Assembly (NCBI RefSeq): GCF_013178945.1
Contig: NZ_JABFDM010000001.1
Span: forward strand, 930,001 to 994,000
Length of the DNA: 64,000 nt
Reading direction: 5' to 3'
DNA from: Bradyrhizobium aeschynomenes
Lineage (GTDB): Bacteria > Pseudomonadota > Alphaproteobacteria > Rhizobiales > Xanthobacteraceae
The position numbers and the translations under genes are program-made. Below the pieces are notes generated by a model. It saw only the letters and a program-made list of their open reading frames with translations, was not told the DNA's origin and did no database searches. Each line of letters starts with the position of its first letter. The stretch's first letter is position 1. Positions 39,997 through 49,467 of this stretch are shown here, one piece after another.

Positions 39997-41196
39997 ATGT
40001 CGGCTATGGACAGCTCCACGCTGCAGGACATCAGGGACTGGCTGGTCGACGGCGCGCGCTCCGCGGCGACGCCGAGCGAGATGATGGCCGAATGCTGCGC
40101 GCGACTGGTGGACCTCGGCATCCCGCTGTGGCGGGTCGGCGTGTTCGTCCGCACCCTTCATCCTGACATCGCCGGCCGCAGCTTCATCTGGCGGCAGGGG
40201 GCTGAGGTCGAGATGGGCACGGTCGCTTTCGGCTTCGAGAGCAGCCCGGTCTATCGGGACAGTCCGCTCGCGCGCGTGTTCGAGCAGGGGGCGGAGTTCA
40301 GGGCCGATCCGCGTGCACCCGAGTCCGAGCGTTTTCCGATCCTGATGGATCTGCGCGCCGAGGGCGTCACCGACTATCTCACTTTGCCTTTGACATTCAT
40401 CGACCGCGCAGTCCACGCCTCGAGTTGGACCACCAAATCTCCCGCCGGCTTCACCGACGCGCATCTGAACGCCATCCGCTCGTTGATGCCGGCATTGGCG
40501 CGCTACACCGAGATCATCACGCTGCGGCGGACCGCCTCGATGCTGCTCGATACCTATGTGGGCAACAGCGCGGGGGAGCGCATCCTTGGCGGCCAGATCC
40601 GCCGCGGCCACACCGATGCGATGGACGCGGCGATCTGGCTGTCAGACCTGCGCGGCTTCACGCCGTTGTCCGATCGCCTGCCGGCCGAGGACGTGGTGGA
40701 GATCCTCAACCACTATTTCGACTGCCAGGTGGAGCCGATCCGCGAGCAGGGCGGCGAGGTGCTGAAGTTCATGGGCGACGGCCTGCTCGCCGTGTTCCCG
40801 TTTCGCCGGCGTGGCGGCGATCCCACCGAGGTCTGCGCGCGCGTGCTGGCGGCAGCACGGGCGTCGCGGGCTCGCGTGGACGCGCTCGAATATGCGTCTG
40901 GCGGCGCCGGGGAGCGCTTCCGCTTCGGCGTCGCGCTGCATGTCGGCCGGCTGCTCTACGGCAATATCGGCGGCGGCAACCGGCTCGACTTCACCTGCAT
41001 CGGTCCTGCCGTCAACCTGGCAGCACGGCTGGAGAAGATTGCAGCAAAGCTGAATAGGACGGTGGTTGCCTCCGAGGCCTTTGCCGGCGCCTGTCCGGAG
41101 TCGATGACCGATCTCTGGACCGATCTCGGCGAATTCCCGATCGCCGGCCTCTCGACCGAGCAGCGCGTGTTCGGGCTGCGCGACGAAGGCAATTAG
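39997..41196 (+). CDS. Class III adenylate/guanylate cyclase with N-terminal sensor region
   Basis: 399 residues, cytoplasmic, no membrane segment. The C-terminal catalytic domain (about 205-375) has the metal aspartates in WLSDLRGFT and EVLKFMGDGLLAVF, the substrate lysine in VLKFMGDG, and DFTCIGPAVNLAARLEK, whose Asp and Arg/Asn fit cAMP rather than cGMP synthesis. Residues 1-200 form a separate domain of GAF-like size (WRVGVFVRTLHPDIAGRSFIW, VTDYLTLPLTFIDR) that probably senses a signal. ATG 40006 is an alternative start. No effector gene next to it. Confidence 0.88.
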   Translation: MSAMDSSTLQDIRDWLVDGARSAATPSEMMAECCARLVDLGIPLWRVGVFVRTLHPDIAGRSFIWRQGAEVEMGTVAFGFESSPVYRDSPLARVFEQGAEFRADPRAPESERFPILMDLRAEGVTDYLTLPLTFIDRAVHASSWTTKSPAGFTDAHLNAIRSLMPALARYTEIITLRRTASMLLDTYVGNSAGERILGGQIRRGHTDAMDAAIWLSDLRGFTPLSDRLPAEDVVEILNHYFDCQVEPIREQGGEVLKFMGDGLLAVFPFRRRGGDPTEVCARVLAAARASRARVDALEYASGGAGERFRFGVALHVGRLLYGNIGGGNRLDFTCIGPAVNLAARLEKIAAKLNRTVVASEAFAGACPESMTDLWTDLGEFPIAGLSTEQRVFGLRDEGN

Positions 41197-41204
41197 TCCG
41201 GCGC

Positions 41205-41510
41205 TCACTCCTCCGGCTCGGTGGTGAACAGCAGCGGGTATCCCTTGGCGCGGCCGGCGTCGGTCGCGCGGGTCGCCTTGGTCTCGGCGACGTCCCGGGT
41301 GAAAACGGCCACCACGCACACCCCGAGCTTATGGGCCGTGATCATGACCTTGTAGGCCTCGTCCTCGGTCATGCGGAATTCCGCTTTCAGGATCATCACG
41401 ACGAAGTCACGCGGCGTGAAGTCGTCGTTGACCAGAATGACCTTGTAGAGCCGGGGACGCTCGACCTTGGTGCGGACCCTCGTCTTCGGCTTGGTGACGG
41501 CGTCGTTCAT
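41205..41510 (-). CDS. clpS: ClpS2-type Clp protease adaptor
   Basis: 101-residue N-degron adaptor that delivers proteins with destabilising N-terminal residues to ClpAP. The core is RPRLYKVILVNDDFTPRDFVVMILKAEFRM, with NDD and the TPxxFV pocket, and ends in FTTEPEE. That ending and the DVAETKATRATDAGRAKGYPLL stretch resemble the second alphaproteobacterial paralogue (ClpS2) as I recall it. No clpA neighbour is present, which also fits an orphan paralogue. The unstructured N-terminus (20 residues, Lys/Arg-rich) is usual. Convergent with the cyclase gene. Confidence 0.88.
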   Translation of the reverse strand: MNDAVTKPKTRVRTKVERPRLYKVILVNDDFTPRDFVVMILKAEFRMTEDEAYKVMITAHKLGVCVVAVFTRDVAETKATRATDAGRAKGYPLLFTTEPEE

Positions 41511-41743
41511 GTGAGCAGCGCGCCTGTGTTCCTGATGCGGCGGACACGCCACAATACAGCCTCTCGTCACTCCGGGAAACCACGGGCTGCTCGCTTTTGG
41601 TCGAAGGGCGCACGTGGCGTCGGACCAGCGGGCCCGCAGGTGATCCCCTGGGACTAACTGGAATGTGAATGAATGCGCGCGTTCCCGCTTTGCTGTGTGC
41701 GCATTGCGTGTCACCATCATGTGACGCGATTGGAGGGCAGCAT

Positions 41744-42595
41744 ATGCGCTGGTGGATCTCGATCGGGATGGCGTGTATGGCGGGCGCCCTGGCCGGCGGC
41801 GACGTCGCCACCGTCGCGGCGGCGCCGGGCGCGAAGGCGGCGCAGCAGCTGAGCGAGAAGGAGGCGTCCGTCGACGTCGAGCTGATCCTCGCGGTCGACG
41901 TCTCCTACTCGATGGACCTCGACGAGCTTGCGATCCAGCGCGAAGGCTATGCCCAGGCGCTCAGCTCGCGGGAGTTCTTGCAGGCACTGAAGAACGGGCT
42001 GCATGGCCGCATCGCCGTCACCTACTTCGAATGGGCCGCATCGAGCGATCAGAAGATGATCATCCCCTGGCGGCTGATCGATGGACCCGAGACTGCCGAC
42101 GCCGTCGCCGCGGAGATCATGAAGACGCCGATCCGACGGGCCTCGCGCACCTCGATCTCGGGCGCGATCTACTTCGCGATGCCGCTGTTCGACGACAACC
42201 CGTACCGCGGCCTGCGCCGCGTCATCGACATCTCCGGCGACGGGCCCAACAACAACGGCTCGCCGGTCGCGATGGCGCGCGACGAGGCCGTCAACAAGGG
42301 CATCACGATCAACGGCCTGCCGATCATGGTCAAGGAGCCGTCCTATTCGACGATGGATATCGAGAACCTCGATCTCTACTACAGGGATTGCGTCACCGGC
42401 GGCCGCGGCTCGTTCGTCGTCACCATCAAGAGCCGCGATGAGTTCAAGGACGCCATCCGCACCAAGCTGCTGATGGAGGTCGCCGGACGCGCACCTCCGC
42501 CGCGCTTCGTGCCCGTCGCCGACGATACCGGCAAGGAGCCGCGGGTGTCCTGCATGATCGGCGAGAAGATCTGGCAGGACCGCTGGGGGCGGTGA
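41744..42595 (+). CDS. DUF1194 secreted protein with von Willebrand A-like fold
   Basis: 283 residues from ATG 41744, preceded by TGGAGGGCAG. A signal peptide covers about 1-30. The mature protein opens with VELILAVDVSYSMDLDE, a metal-adhesion-site DxSxS pattern, and continues with LIDGPETADAVAAEI, RTSISGAIYFAMPLFDDN and VIDISGDGPNNNG, all characteristic of DUF1194. The C-terminus has a lone Cys. The function of the family is unknown; a protein-binding or surface role is plausible from the fold. Single gene. Confidence 0.85.
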   Translation: MRWWISIGMACMAGALAGGDVATVAAAPGAKAAQQLSEKEASVDVELILAVDVSYSMDLDELAIQREGYAQALSSREFLQALKNGLHGRIAVTYFEWAASSDQKMIIPWRLIDGPETADAVAAEIMKTPIRRASRTSISGAIYFAMPLFDDNPYRGLRRVIDISGDGPNNNGSPVAMARDEAVNKGITINGLPIMVKEPSYSTMDIENLDLYYRDCVTGGRGSFVVTIKSRDEFKDAIRTKLLMEVAGRAPPPRFVPVADDTGKEPRVSCMIGEKIWQDRWGR

Positions 42596-42614
42596 GCGGT
42601 CCGTGGCCGCGCCG

Positions 42615-43454
42615 TCAGTCCGGCGCGTCCCGAGGCGTGAGCCTGGTCAGGTCGGTTCCGAGCGCGCGTAGGCCATCGATCGCGGCGCTCAGGGCGCCGC
42701 TGCCGATCGCCTGCCAGATCAGCTCCACCCGCGCCATCAGATCGTTCACCGTCAGGGGCAGCGTCGCGGCTTCAGCGAGCGCGGCTTTTTCATTGATCAG
42801 ATAGCGCGCATTGCGGGCAAACAGCACCTGGGCGGCGCAGGCGAGCGCACGATAGGCGCATCCGGCGATGTGCGTGCGATCGCCGCGCGCAACGGCAAGC
42901 GCCGCGTTGTCGATGCTGAACCCGATCTCCCATTGGAAGCGCGCGATGATCGCCGTGGCCAGGCGGGGCGGATAGGGCGTGCAGCGTGCCTTCAGTTCGG
43001 CCAACTGCAGGGTGGGATCGTGCAGCACGCGGCAGAGCGCGACCTCGCCCATCCAGATCGCCGACACGAAGCCATGCGGATGACCCGGCTGATAGTCGAT
43101 GTCGATCTGTCCGTTCCGGCAGTCGTCGATGACCCGATCGACCGCGTCGATCGGCCGATATAGCAGGTCGACCTTCACTCCGTCGATCTGGAGCCGGCCG
43201 CCGCCGACGATCCATCGCCCCCAGCCGCCGACCTCCGTCAGCTCGACCGGCCGGGATTGGCCAACGAGGCGCCGCACGGCCGTGCGCAGGGCTGTGACAT
43301 CGAGCGCCGCGCCGCGGGCGATGTACAGCCCGATGTCGTAGTCGGAGCCGGCGCTGGCCGTGCCGCGCGCGCGCGAGCCGCCAAGCGCGATGGCGCCCAG
43401 CCCCGGCACATCGGCCAGTTCGTCGACGATCCGTGTGAGCATTGGCTCCTGCAT
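42615..43454 (-). CDS. Nucleotidyltransferase domain protein
   Basis: 279 residues from ATG 43454; ATG 43442 is an alternative. The N-terminal domain carries the polymerase-beta-like GGSRARGTASAGSDYDIGLYIA, with the GS and DxD metal residues intact, and VKVDLLYRP as the third acidic strand. A helical C-terminal region (IDNAALAVARGDRTHIAGCAYRALACAAQVLFARNARYLINEK) resembles the HEPN-like partner domain fused in kanamycin-type nucleotidyltransferases. Target (antibiotic, tRNA or protein) unknown. It follows the DUF1194 gene convergently. Confidence 0.83.
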   Translation of the reverse strand: MQEPMLTRIVDELADVPGLGAIALGGSRARGTASAGSDYDIGLYIARGAALDVTALRTAVRRLVGQSRPVELTEVGGWGRWIVGGGRLQIDGVKVDLLYRPIDAVDRVIDDCRNGQIDIDYQPGHPHGFVSAIWMGEVALCRVLHDPTLQLAELKARCTPYPPRLATAIIARFQWEIGFSIDNAALAVARGDRTHIAGCAYRALACAAQVLFARNARYLINEKAALAEAATLPLTVNDLMARVELIWQAIGSGALSAAIDGLRALGTDLTRLTPRDAPD

Positions 43455-43647
43455 GCGTGCCTCCGGCCCTGTGGGTAGCTCGATATTGTGTGGAAAACGC
43501 CGCGGCGCCTCTGCCTCAGCTCGCCTGTGGCTGCTGAGCCACAGCAAGGCAAAAACCAGGAGTTGCAGATCGCCAAAGCTCTCTTTGCCACCGTGCCGCC
43601 GCGATTGGGCCGCGACCATGACCGGGTGAGGCGGAGGCGCACAGAAC

Positions 43648-44220
43648 ATGCGTATCATCGACCGGACAGAACGTCGCGAACGGCAGGACGCGCACAATTC
43701 CATCATTCAGGCCGGGACCTCGGGGCTCTCCCGTCAGCTCCTGAGAGTGGCCCTCGTCTGTGCCGCGGCAGCTTCGCTGGCCGCCTGCGCGCAGTCCTCG
43801 GCTGTTCGGCAGGCGCGCTCCCCAGCGTCGGCGAAACAGGCCGCCGCCGAGCTTCGGCCCCCGGTTCAGCGCCCAGAGACGGCGCCGGAATCGCTGGTCC
43901 GCGTGCGGCATGCCGAATTCAGTCCGCCTGCGGCGCATTCCGCCGCGTCAGGTCTCGCCAGCTACTATTCGGAAGGCCAGAAGACCGCCAGCGGCGAGCG
44001 CTTCAATCCCTCGGAGTTGACGGCCGCGCATCGCAGCCTGCCATTCGGCACCCGCCTGCAAGTGACCAACGTCAAGACCGGTCGCTCCGTTGTGGTGCGC
44101 GTCAACGATCGCGGGCCGTTCGTACAGGGACGGGTAGTCGACGTCTCCTACTCGGCTGCGCAGGCGCTCGGCATGGTGAACACCGGTGTCGCGCCGGTGA
44201 AGGTCAGCGTGGTCAGGTAG
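43648..44220 (+). CDS. Septal ring lytic transglycosylase RlpA family lipoprotein
   Basis: 190 residues. A lipobox SLAAC (C47) follows an N-terminal hydrophobic segment. The C-terminal double-psi beta-barrel (about 95-190) contains SGLASYYSEGQKTASGERFNPSELTAAHRSLPFGTRLQVTN and VVRVNDRGPFVQGRVVDVS, with the catalytic Asp of the RlpA family (VNDRGPF). It lacks the SPOR domain of full-length RlpA. Likely an outer-membrane lipoprotein that trims glycan. ATG start with GAGGC upstream; single gene. Confidence 0.9.
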   Translation: MRIIDRTERRERQDAHNSIIQAGTSGLSRQLLRVALVCAAAASLAACAQSSAVRQARSPASAKQAAAELRPPVQRPETAPESLVRVRHAEFSPPAAHSAASGLASYYSEGQKTASGERFNPSELTAAHRSLPFGTRLQVTNVKTGRSVVVRVNDRGPFVQGRVVDVSYSAAQALGMVNTGVAPVKVSVVR

Positions 44221-44242
44221 CGAGAGCGGATAGGGCGTCGGC

Positions 44243-45478
44243 TCACCGCACCAGCCGTGCCACCAGCTCGACATGCGGCGTGTGGCGGAATTGGTCGACC
44301 GGCACGACAGTCTCGAGCGTGTAGCCGCCGTCGAGCAGCATCCGCACATCCCGCGCGAACGTCGTGACGTTGCAGGACACCGCAACGATCACCGGCACCT
44401 TGCTCGCAGCCAGCTGCTTGGCCTGGGCCTGCGCGCCCTGGCGCGGCGGATCGAATACGACGGCGTCGATGTCGTGCAGTTCCGGCGGCATCAGCGGGCG
44501 CCGGAACAGGTCGCGCGCCTCCGCCTTGATCGGCTTCAGGCCGGGCGTGCCGGCCGCCTTCTGCAGCGCTGCGATCGAGCCGGTGTCATTGTCCATCGCG
44601 ATGACGCGCGCACGCGCGGCGAGCCGCAGCGCGAACGGGCCGACGCCGCAGAACAGGTCGGCAACGTGCTTGGCCTTACCGACGCGCTCCATCACCAGCT
44701 GCGCCAGCGTCTCCTCGCCTTGCACGGTGGCCTGCAGGAATGATCCCGGCGGCAAGGTCACTTGCGCCGTGCCCATGGTGACGACCGGCGGATTGCGCAT
44801 CAGCACCAGCTCGCCATGCCGCGTCAGGCGCGCCAGGCCATGCTGCTCGGCAAGGCGTGACAGCGCCGCGACCCGCGGCGGCGGCAGCGGGCCGGAGCCG
44901 CGGATGTCGATGTCGAGCCCGTTGCGGGTTGCCGTGGCCTGGATGTCGAGCGGCTTGCCGGTCGGCTTCAGCGCCTCCGCCAGCGCCCACGCCGCTTCCA
45001 GCGCACCGTCCAGCGCGGGATCGAGGATCGGGCAGCGGTCGATCGGGACGATCTCGTGACTGTTCGCCGCGGAAAAGCCCACCCGCAGGATGTCGTGTGT
45101 CCCCATGCGCGCGTGGAAGGTGGCGCGGCGGCGGCCGGCGCCGTGCGCGTCGATCAGGGGAGCCACCTCGCAATCGACCTTGGCGGCCCGTAGCGTTTCC
45201 GTGACGATGTTGCGCTTCCAGGACCGATAGTGCTCCGGCATCCAGTGCTGGACGGCGCAGCCGCCGCAGACGCCGAAATGCGGGCAGAACGGCGCGGTTC
45301 GCTCCGCACTCGGGGTCTCCACCGAGAGCAGCTTGCGGCGATCCGGGTGGCCGGGAACGGCAGCCGCCTCCACGGTTTCACCAGCCAGCGTGTAGGGCAC
45401 GTACAGCGCCTCGCCCGAGGACAGCGACACGCCGTCGCCGCGATGGCCGACATGGTCGATGACGAGACGCTCAACCAT
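44243..45478 (-). CDS. Class I SAM-dependent RNA methyltransferase (RumA/RlmD-like)
   Basis: 411 residues from ATG 45478. Methylates uracil-5 in rRNA or tRNA. Iron-sulfur cysteines are C65, C71, C74 ([10 protein letters not shown]) and C149 (DRCPIL). The TRAM-like region is the first 50 residues. SAM motif is [23 protein letters not shown] is motif IV and the nucleophile is C369 in SCNVTTF. It overlaps the start of tlyA by eight bases on the same strand, so the two RNA methyltransferases are co-translated. Exact uridine target not determinable. Confidence 0.9.
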   Translation of the reverse strand: MVERLVIDHVGHRGDGVSLSSGEALYVPYTLAGETVEAAAVPGHPDRRKLLSVETPSAERTAPFCPHFGVCGGCAVQHWMPEHYRSWKRNIVTETLRAAKVDCEVAPLIDAHGAGRRRATFHARMGTHDILRVGFSAANSHEIVPIDRCPILDPALDGALEAAWALAEALKPTGKPLDIQATATRNGLDIDIRGSGPLPPPRVAALSRLAEQHGLARLTRHGELVLMRNPPVVTMGTAQVTLPPGSFLQATVQGEETLAQLVMERVGKAKHVADLFCGVGPFALRLAARARVIAMDNDTGSIAALQKAAGTPGLKPIKAEARDLFRRPLMPPELHDIDAVVFDPPRQGAQAQAKQLAASKVPVIVAVSCNVTTFARDVRMLLDGGYTLETVVPVDQFRHTPHVELVARLVR

Positions 45479-46208
45479 GGCGGCGCGCTCCCAGGAAGAA
45501 TTCGGCGTTGCCGTCGCCGCCCTTGATCGATGACGGGAAGATCTCGATGTCGCTGCAGCCGAGCGAGGCGGCGAAGGCGGCGACATCCTCGCAGACGGCT
45601 TGATGGACGGCCGCATCCTTGATGATGCCGCCCTTGCCGTGTTTCCCCTGCGCCTCGAATTGCGGCTTGATCAGCGCCAGCAGGCTCATCGGCGAGGCCG
45701 CCAGCGTCAGCGCCACCGGCAGCACCGCCTTGAGCGAGATGAAGCTGCAGTCGATCACGACCACGTCCGGACGCTGCGGCAACCGCTTGCCCTCGAAACT
45801 GCGGATGTCGGTCTGCTCCATCGAGACGAGCTTCGGGTGCTGGCGCAGCGACGGATGCAACTGATCGCGGCCGACATCGACCGCGAACACGACCGCCGCG
45901 CCATTCGCCAGCAGCACCTCGGAGAAGCCGCCTGTGGAGGCGCCGACATCGAGGCACACGTGGTCTTCCACCTCGACGCCATAATGCTCCAGCGCCGCCG
46001 CGAGTTTGACGCCGCCGCGCGACACCCAGGGATGCGCCGGCTCGGCGTCCAGCACCGCATCAGTGGGAATGCTCTCGGAGGCCTTGCCGACCTGCTTGTC
46101 ATTGGCGAACACCAGCCCCGCCTCGATCGCCGCCTGCGCCCGCGCACGGCTCTCGAACAGGCCACGTTCGACCAGGAGGATGTCAGCGCGTTTGCGGGGA
46201 GGGGGCAT
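45471..46208 (-). CDS. tlyA: TlyA-family rRNA 2'-O-methyltransferase
   Basis: 245-residue RNA methyltransferase that modifies 16S and/or 23S rRNA 2'-O-positions. Residues 6-70 are an S4 RNA-binding domain ([27 protein letters not shown]). The FtsJ-like catalytic domain has the SAM motif [16 protein letters not shown] near 82 and a conserved DVGRDQL. Members were once called haemolysin. Its stop overlaps the RumA-type gene. In this group tlyA commonly lies near dxs, as here. Confidence 0.92.
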   Translation of the reverse strand: MPPPRKRADILLVERGLFESRARAQAAIEAGLVFANDKQVGKASESIPTDAVLDAEPAHPWVSRGGVKLAAALEHYGVEVEDHVCLDVGASTGGFSEVLLANGAAVVFAVDVGRDQLHPSLRQHPKLVSMEQTDIRSFEGKRLPQRPDVVVIDCSFISLKAVLPVALTLAASPMSLLALIKPQFEAQGKHGKGGIIKDAAVHQAVCEDVAAFAASLGCSDIEIFPSSIKGGDGNAEFFLGARRHG

Positions 46209-46257
46209 TTGTCTGATCGATAGTCATGAGTTGCGGGGCTCGCGCCCCAATTCCGGT

Positions 46258-46408
46258 GTCGTCCCGGGCAAGCTCCAACGCGCATCGCGCGTTGGAGCGC
46301 CGACCCGGGATCCATAACCACAGGACGTAGTTTGTAGGAAGCTGGCAACGACGCGTTTGCCCAATACAACGTCCTGTGGTTATGGGTCCCGGCTTCCGCC
46401 GGGACGAC
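46258..46408. repeat. Palindromic repeat with GTCGTCCCGGG ends
   Basis: Related to the element at 4206-4326: ends GTCGTCCCGG / CCGGGACGAC, inner AACGCGCATCGCGCGTT hairpin, and arms CCATAACCACAGGACG / CGTCCTGTGGTTATGG. With the next repeat it fills most of the 365-base gap between tlyA and the deoxyribosyltransferase gene. Confidence 0.75.
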
Positions 46409-46438
46409 GTGGCGAGATCGGACCTCATGGCGAGCTGC

Positions 46439-46577
46439 GTAGGGTTGGCAAAGGCGCGTGCATCGCTCTCGCCGCAAGCTCGTATCGCAATTGACGCGCC
46501 GTGCCCACCATGTTGACCGAGGCCGCGGATGCGCGGTGGGCATGCGTCGCCTGTCGGCGTCGCTTTGCCCACCCTAC
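46439..46577. repeat. Second copy of the GTAGGGTGGGCAAAGCG palindromic element
   Basis: Left end GTAGGGTTGGCAAAGGCGCG is degenerate; the right end CGCTTTGCCCACCCTAC matches the 3931-4030 copy exactly. The right end reaches into the next gene and supplies its stop codon on the minus strand (see that entry). Confidence 0.72.
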
Positions 46578-47131
46578 GATTCCGCGCCCAGCCGCTGGGC
46601 CGCCAGCTTCACGCATTCCTCGAACGCCGACAAATCATGCCACACATCCGCCGGCCGCTCGCGTGGCAACACCAATGGTGAGCCGTGCAGGTCGAGCGCG
46701 TGGATCATCATCAGATTGTCAGGGAGACCGAAATCCTCGACCGTCAGGCCGTCAGCATCGACCAGCCGGCCGTCCTGCTCGCTCACCGACGTGAAGCGCC
46801 GGGTGCGCTCGGCATAGACAGCGGGATCGTTGCAATAGCCAAAGCACAGCTTGCCCGATCCAGCCATGTAGCCGAGCTCGTAAACCGTGCCGGCATCGGC
46901 GCCGGGGCCGCGGAACGGCGTGAGATTGGCGATGATGGCACAGGCGTCGTCCATCATCGCCTCGTTGCCATGGAAGATCTGGCGCGAGGCGTCGGGCGAG
47001 GCGAGATCGACGGTGTTGTCGAGGGGATAAAGGCCGATCAGGCCGTGGCGGTCGCAGATGGCGACCTTCCGCCGGCCGATCTCAACGGCATCCGGCAGGA
47101 AAACGTCGGGTCCTGCCAGATAGATCTTCAT
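46574..47131 (-). CDS. Nucleoside 2-deoxyribosyltransferase family protein
   Basis: 185 residues. KIYLAGPDVFLPDA at the start and GPGADAGTVYELGYMAGSGK with the catalytic Glu (about 90-105) are typical. The enzyme exchanges bases between deoxyribonucleosides or hydrolyses nucleotides in purine/pyrimidine salvage. The terminal residues and the TAG stop come from the edge of a palindromic repeat (GGAATCGTAGGG), so the original C-terminus may have been replaced. It sits 31 bases downstream of dxs. Confidence 0.83.
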   Translation of the reverse strand: MKIYLAGPDVFLPDAVEIGRRKVAICDRHGLIGLYPLDNTVDLASPDASRQIFHGNEAMMDDACAIIANLTPFRGPGADAGTVYELGYMAGSGKLCFGYCNDPAVYAERTRRFTSVSEQDGRLVDADGLTVEDFGLPDNLMMIHALDLHGSPLVLPRERPADVWHDLSAFEECVKLAAQRLGAES

Positions 47132-47162
47132 GGTTCACCGATGACGGCCAGCCGAGCCCGCC

Positions 47163-49088
47163 TCAGGCGAGCTTGACGGCCTCGGTCGCGTAGTCCTTGC
47201 CGAGCGCTTCGAACACCTTGCGGACGATGCCCTTGGCGTCGAGGCCGGCGCGGGCGTACATCGCCGCGGGCGTGTCGTGGTCCTGGAACTCGTCCGGCAG
47301 CACCATCGTGCGCATCTTCAGGCCGCCGTCCAGCATGCCCTGGTCGGACAGATACTGCATGACGTGCGAGCCGAAGCCGCCGATCGAGCCTTCCTCGATG
47401 GTGATCAGGATATCGTGCTCGCGGGCGAGCTTCAGCACCAGCTCCTCGTCGAGCGGCTTCATGAAGCGCGCATCGGCGATCGAGGCCGACAGGCCGTGCG
47501 CGGCGAGCTCGTCGGCCGCCTTCTCGCACTCAGCGAGGCGGGTGCCGAACGACAGCAGCGCGACCTGCTTGCCCTGGCGGATCATGCGGCCCTTGCCGAT
47601 GTCAAGGGGAACGCCGACCTCAGGCATCTCCACTCCGCGACCCTCGCCGCGCGGATAGCGCACCGAGCTCGGCCGGTCGTTGATCGCGACCTGCGTTGCC
47701 ACCATGTGCACCAGCTCGGCCTCGTCGGAGGCCGCCATGATCACCATGTTCGGCAGGCAGCCGAGATAGGCGTTGTCGAACGAGCCGGCATGCGTGGCGC
47801 CGTCGGCGCCGACCAGGCCGGCGCGGTCGATCGCGAAGCGCACCGGGAGGCTCTGAATGCAGACGTCGTGGACGATCTGGTCATAGCCGCGCTGCAGGAA
47901 GGTGGAGTAGATCGCGCAGAACGGCTTGTAGCCTTCGGCGGCGAGACCGGCGGCGAAGGTCACCGCGTGCTGCTCGGCGATGCCGACGTCGAAGGTGCGC
48001 TTCGGGAACGCCTTGGCGAAAATGTCGATGCCGGTACCGGAGGGCATGGCGGCCGTGATGCCGACGACCTTGTCGTCCTTCTCGGCTTCCTTGACCAGGC
48101 TTTGGCCGAACACGTTCTGATAGGCCGGCGCGTTCGGCTTGGCCTTGGCCTGGGTGCCGGTGGCGATGTCGAACTTGGCGACCGCGTGATACTTGTCGGC
48201 GGCGGCTTCCGCTGGCGAGTAGCCCTTGCCCTTCTGGGTCACGACGTGGACCAGGATCGGGCCGGTCTCCATGTCGCGGACGTTCTTCAGCACGGGCAGC
48301 AGATGGTCGAGGTTATGGCCGTCGATCGGGCCGACATAATAGAAGCCGAGCTCCTCGAACAGCGTGCCGCCGTCCATCATGAAGCCGCGGGAATATTCCT
48401 CGACGCGGCTGGCGCGGTTGGCGATCACCTTCGGCAGATGCTGACCCAGCTGCTTCGCTGCATCGCGCAGCGTGCGGTAGGTCTTGCCCGAGTAGAGGCG
48501 CGACAGATAGGCCGACATGGCGCCGACCGGCGGGGCGATCGACATGTCGTTGTCGTTGAGGATCACGATCAGGCGCGAGTTCATCGCGCCGGCATTGTTC
48601 ATCGCCTCATAGGCCATGCCGGCGGACATCGCGCCGTCGCCGATCACGGCGATGACGTTGTTCTTGCCGCCTGCGAGGTCGCGGGCGACGGCCATGCCGA
48701 GGCCAGCCGAAATCGAGGTCGAGGAGTGCGCGGCGCCGAACGGATCGTAGTCGCTCTCGGCGCGCTTGGTGAAGCCGGAGAGGCCGCCGCCGGTGCGGAG
48801 CGTACGGATGCGGTCACGGCGCCCGGTCAGGATCTTGTGAGGATAGGCTTGGTGGCCGACGTCCCAGATCAGACGATCGCGCGGGGTGTCGAACACGTAG
48901 TGGATGGCCGTGGTCAGCTCGACCACGCCGAGACCCGCGCCGAAATGGCCGCCGGTCACCGAGACCGCGTCGATGGTCTCCTGGCGCAGTTCGTCGGCGA
49001 CCTGCCGGACCTGCTCGACCTTCAGCCGGCGCAGATCTTCCGGAGTCTTGATGGTGTCGAGAAGCGGCGTCTTACTAAATGTGGTCAC
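47163..49088 (-). CDS. dxs: 1-deoxy-D-xylulose-5-phosphate synthase
   Basis: First enzyme of the methylerythritol phosphate isoprenoid route, condensing pyruvate and glyceraldehyde 3-phosphate with thiamine diphosphate. 641 residues, normal length. Start is [17 protein letters not shown]; the cofactor motif is [18 protein letters not shown], with [14 protein letters not shown] and the C-terminal [19 protein letters not shown] blocks. The gene is not linked to idi or ispA here. Upstream lies a 379-base gap then an unknown gene; xseB, the usual neighbour, is about 2 kb away. Confidence 0.96.
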   Translation of the reverse strand: MTTFSKTPLLDTIKTPEDLRRLKVEQVRQVADELRQETIDAVSVTGGHFGAGLGVVELTTAIHYVFDTPRDRLIWDVGHQAYPHKILTGRRDRIRTLRTGGGLSGFTKRAESDYDPFGAAHSSTSISAGLGMAVARDLAGGKNNVIAVIGDGAMSAGMAYEAMNNAGAMNSRLIVILNDNDMSIAPPVGAMSAYLSRLYSGKTYRTLRDAAKQLGQHLPKVIANRASRVEEYSRGFMMDGGTLFEELGFYYVGPIDGHNLDHLLPVLKNVRDMETGPILVHVVTQKGKGYSPAEAAADKYHAVAKFDIATGTQAKAKPNAPAYQNVFGQSLVKEAEKDDKVVGITAAMPSGTGIDIFAKAFPKRTFDVGIAEQHAVTFAAGLAAEGYKPFCAIYSTFLQRGYDQIVHDVCIQSLPVRFAIDRAGLVGADGATHAGSFDNAYLGCLPNMVIMAASDEAELVHMVATQVAINDRPSSVRYPRGEGRGVEMPEVGVPLDIGKGRMIRQGKQVALLSFGTRLAECEKAADELAAHGLSASIADARFMKPLDEELVLKLAREHDILITIEEGSIGGFGSHVMQYLSDQGMLDGGLKMRTMVLPDEFQDHDTPAAMYARAGLDAKGIVRKVFEALGKDYATEAVKLA

Positions 49089-49467
49089 GGTGACATTCCA
49101 ATTTTGCAGGTCGGGTTCAAGGGCCGACGTCTGAGAGGTTCATCGTAACGGGCGGCGAAACCTGAAGCCTTGAAGGTCACATCCGCGCGGATCGAGGCCG
49201 CAGACCGGACCCTAGCCGGCATTTGGATCGATCTATGTGATGTAAGTCACTCTTGGTGGCCTTGCCGTCCTCGTTTGTCGCCCAAGATCGCCAAGTCGTT
49301 CAGCCAAGTCAGTTTTACCAGCTTTTGCAAGCGCTTAAGTTCCATCCCCTGAGGAGAATGGGCACTTCCAAAAACCCGCAGTTCCGAGAAGCTTTACACC
49401 AAAGCGCGTCTTAAAGCCAACCCGGCGCAAGATGGCAAGCCCGCAAAGGGTACCTGCACGTCAGACC
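49089..49467. other. Intergenic region upstream of dxs
   Basis: 379 bases between dxs and the unknown hydrolase gene, both on the minus strand. It contains the dxs promoter region. A small plus-strand frame near 49360 (18 codons) has a GAGGAGA site but is too short to support. Nothing else seen. Confidence 0.45.

Noticed and set aside
47277..49148. Open frame of 623 residues on the plus strand over dxs
   Set aside because: Mirror of the well-supported dxs gene. No domain, no start signal, atypical composition.
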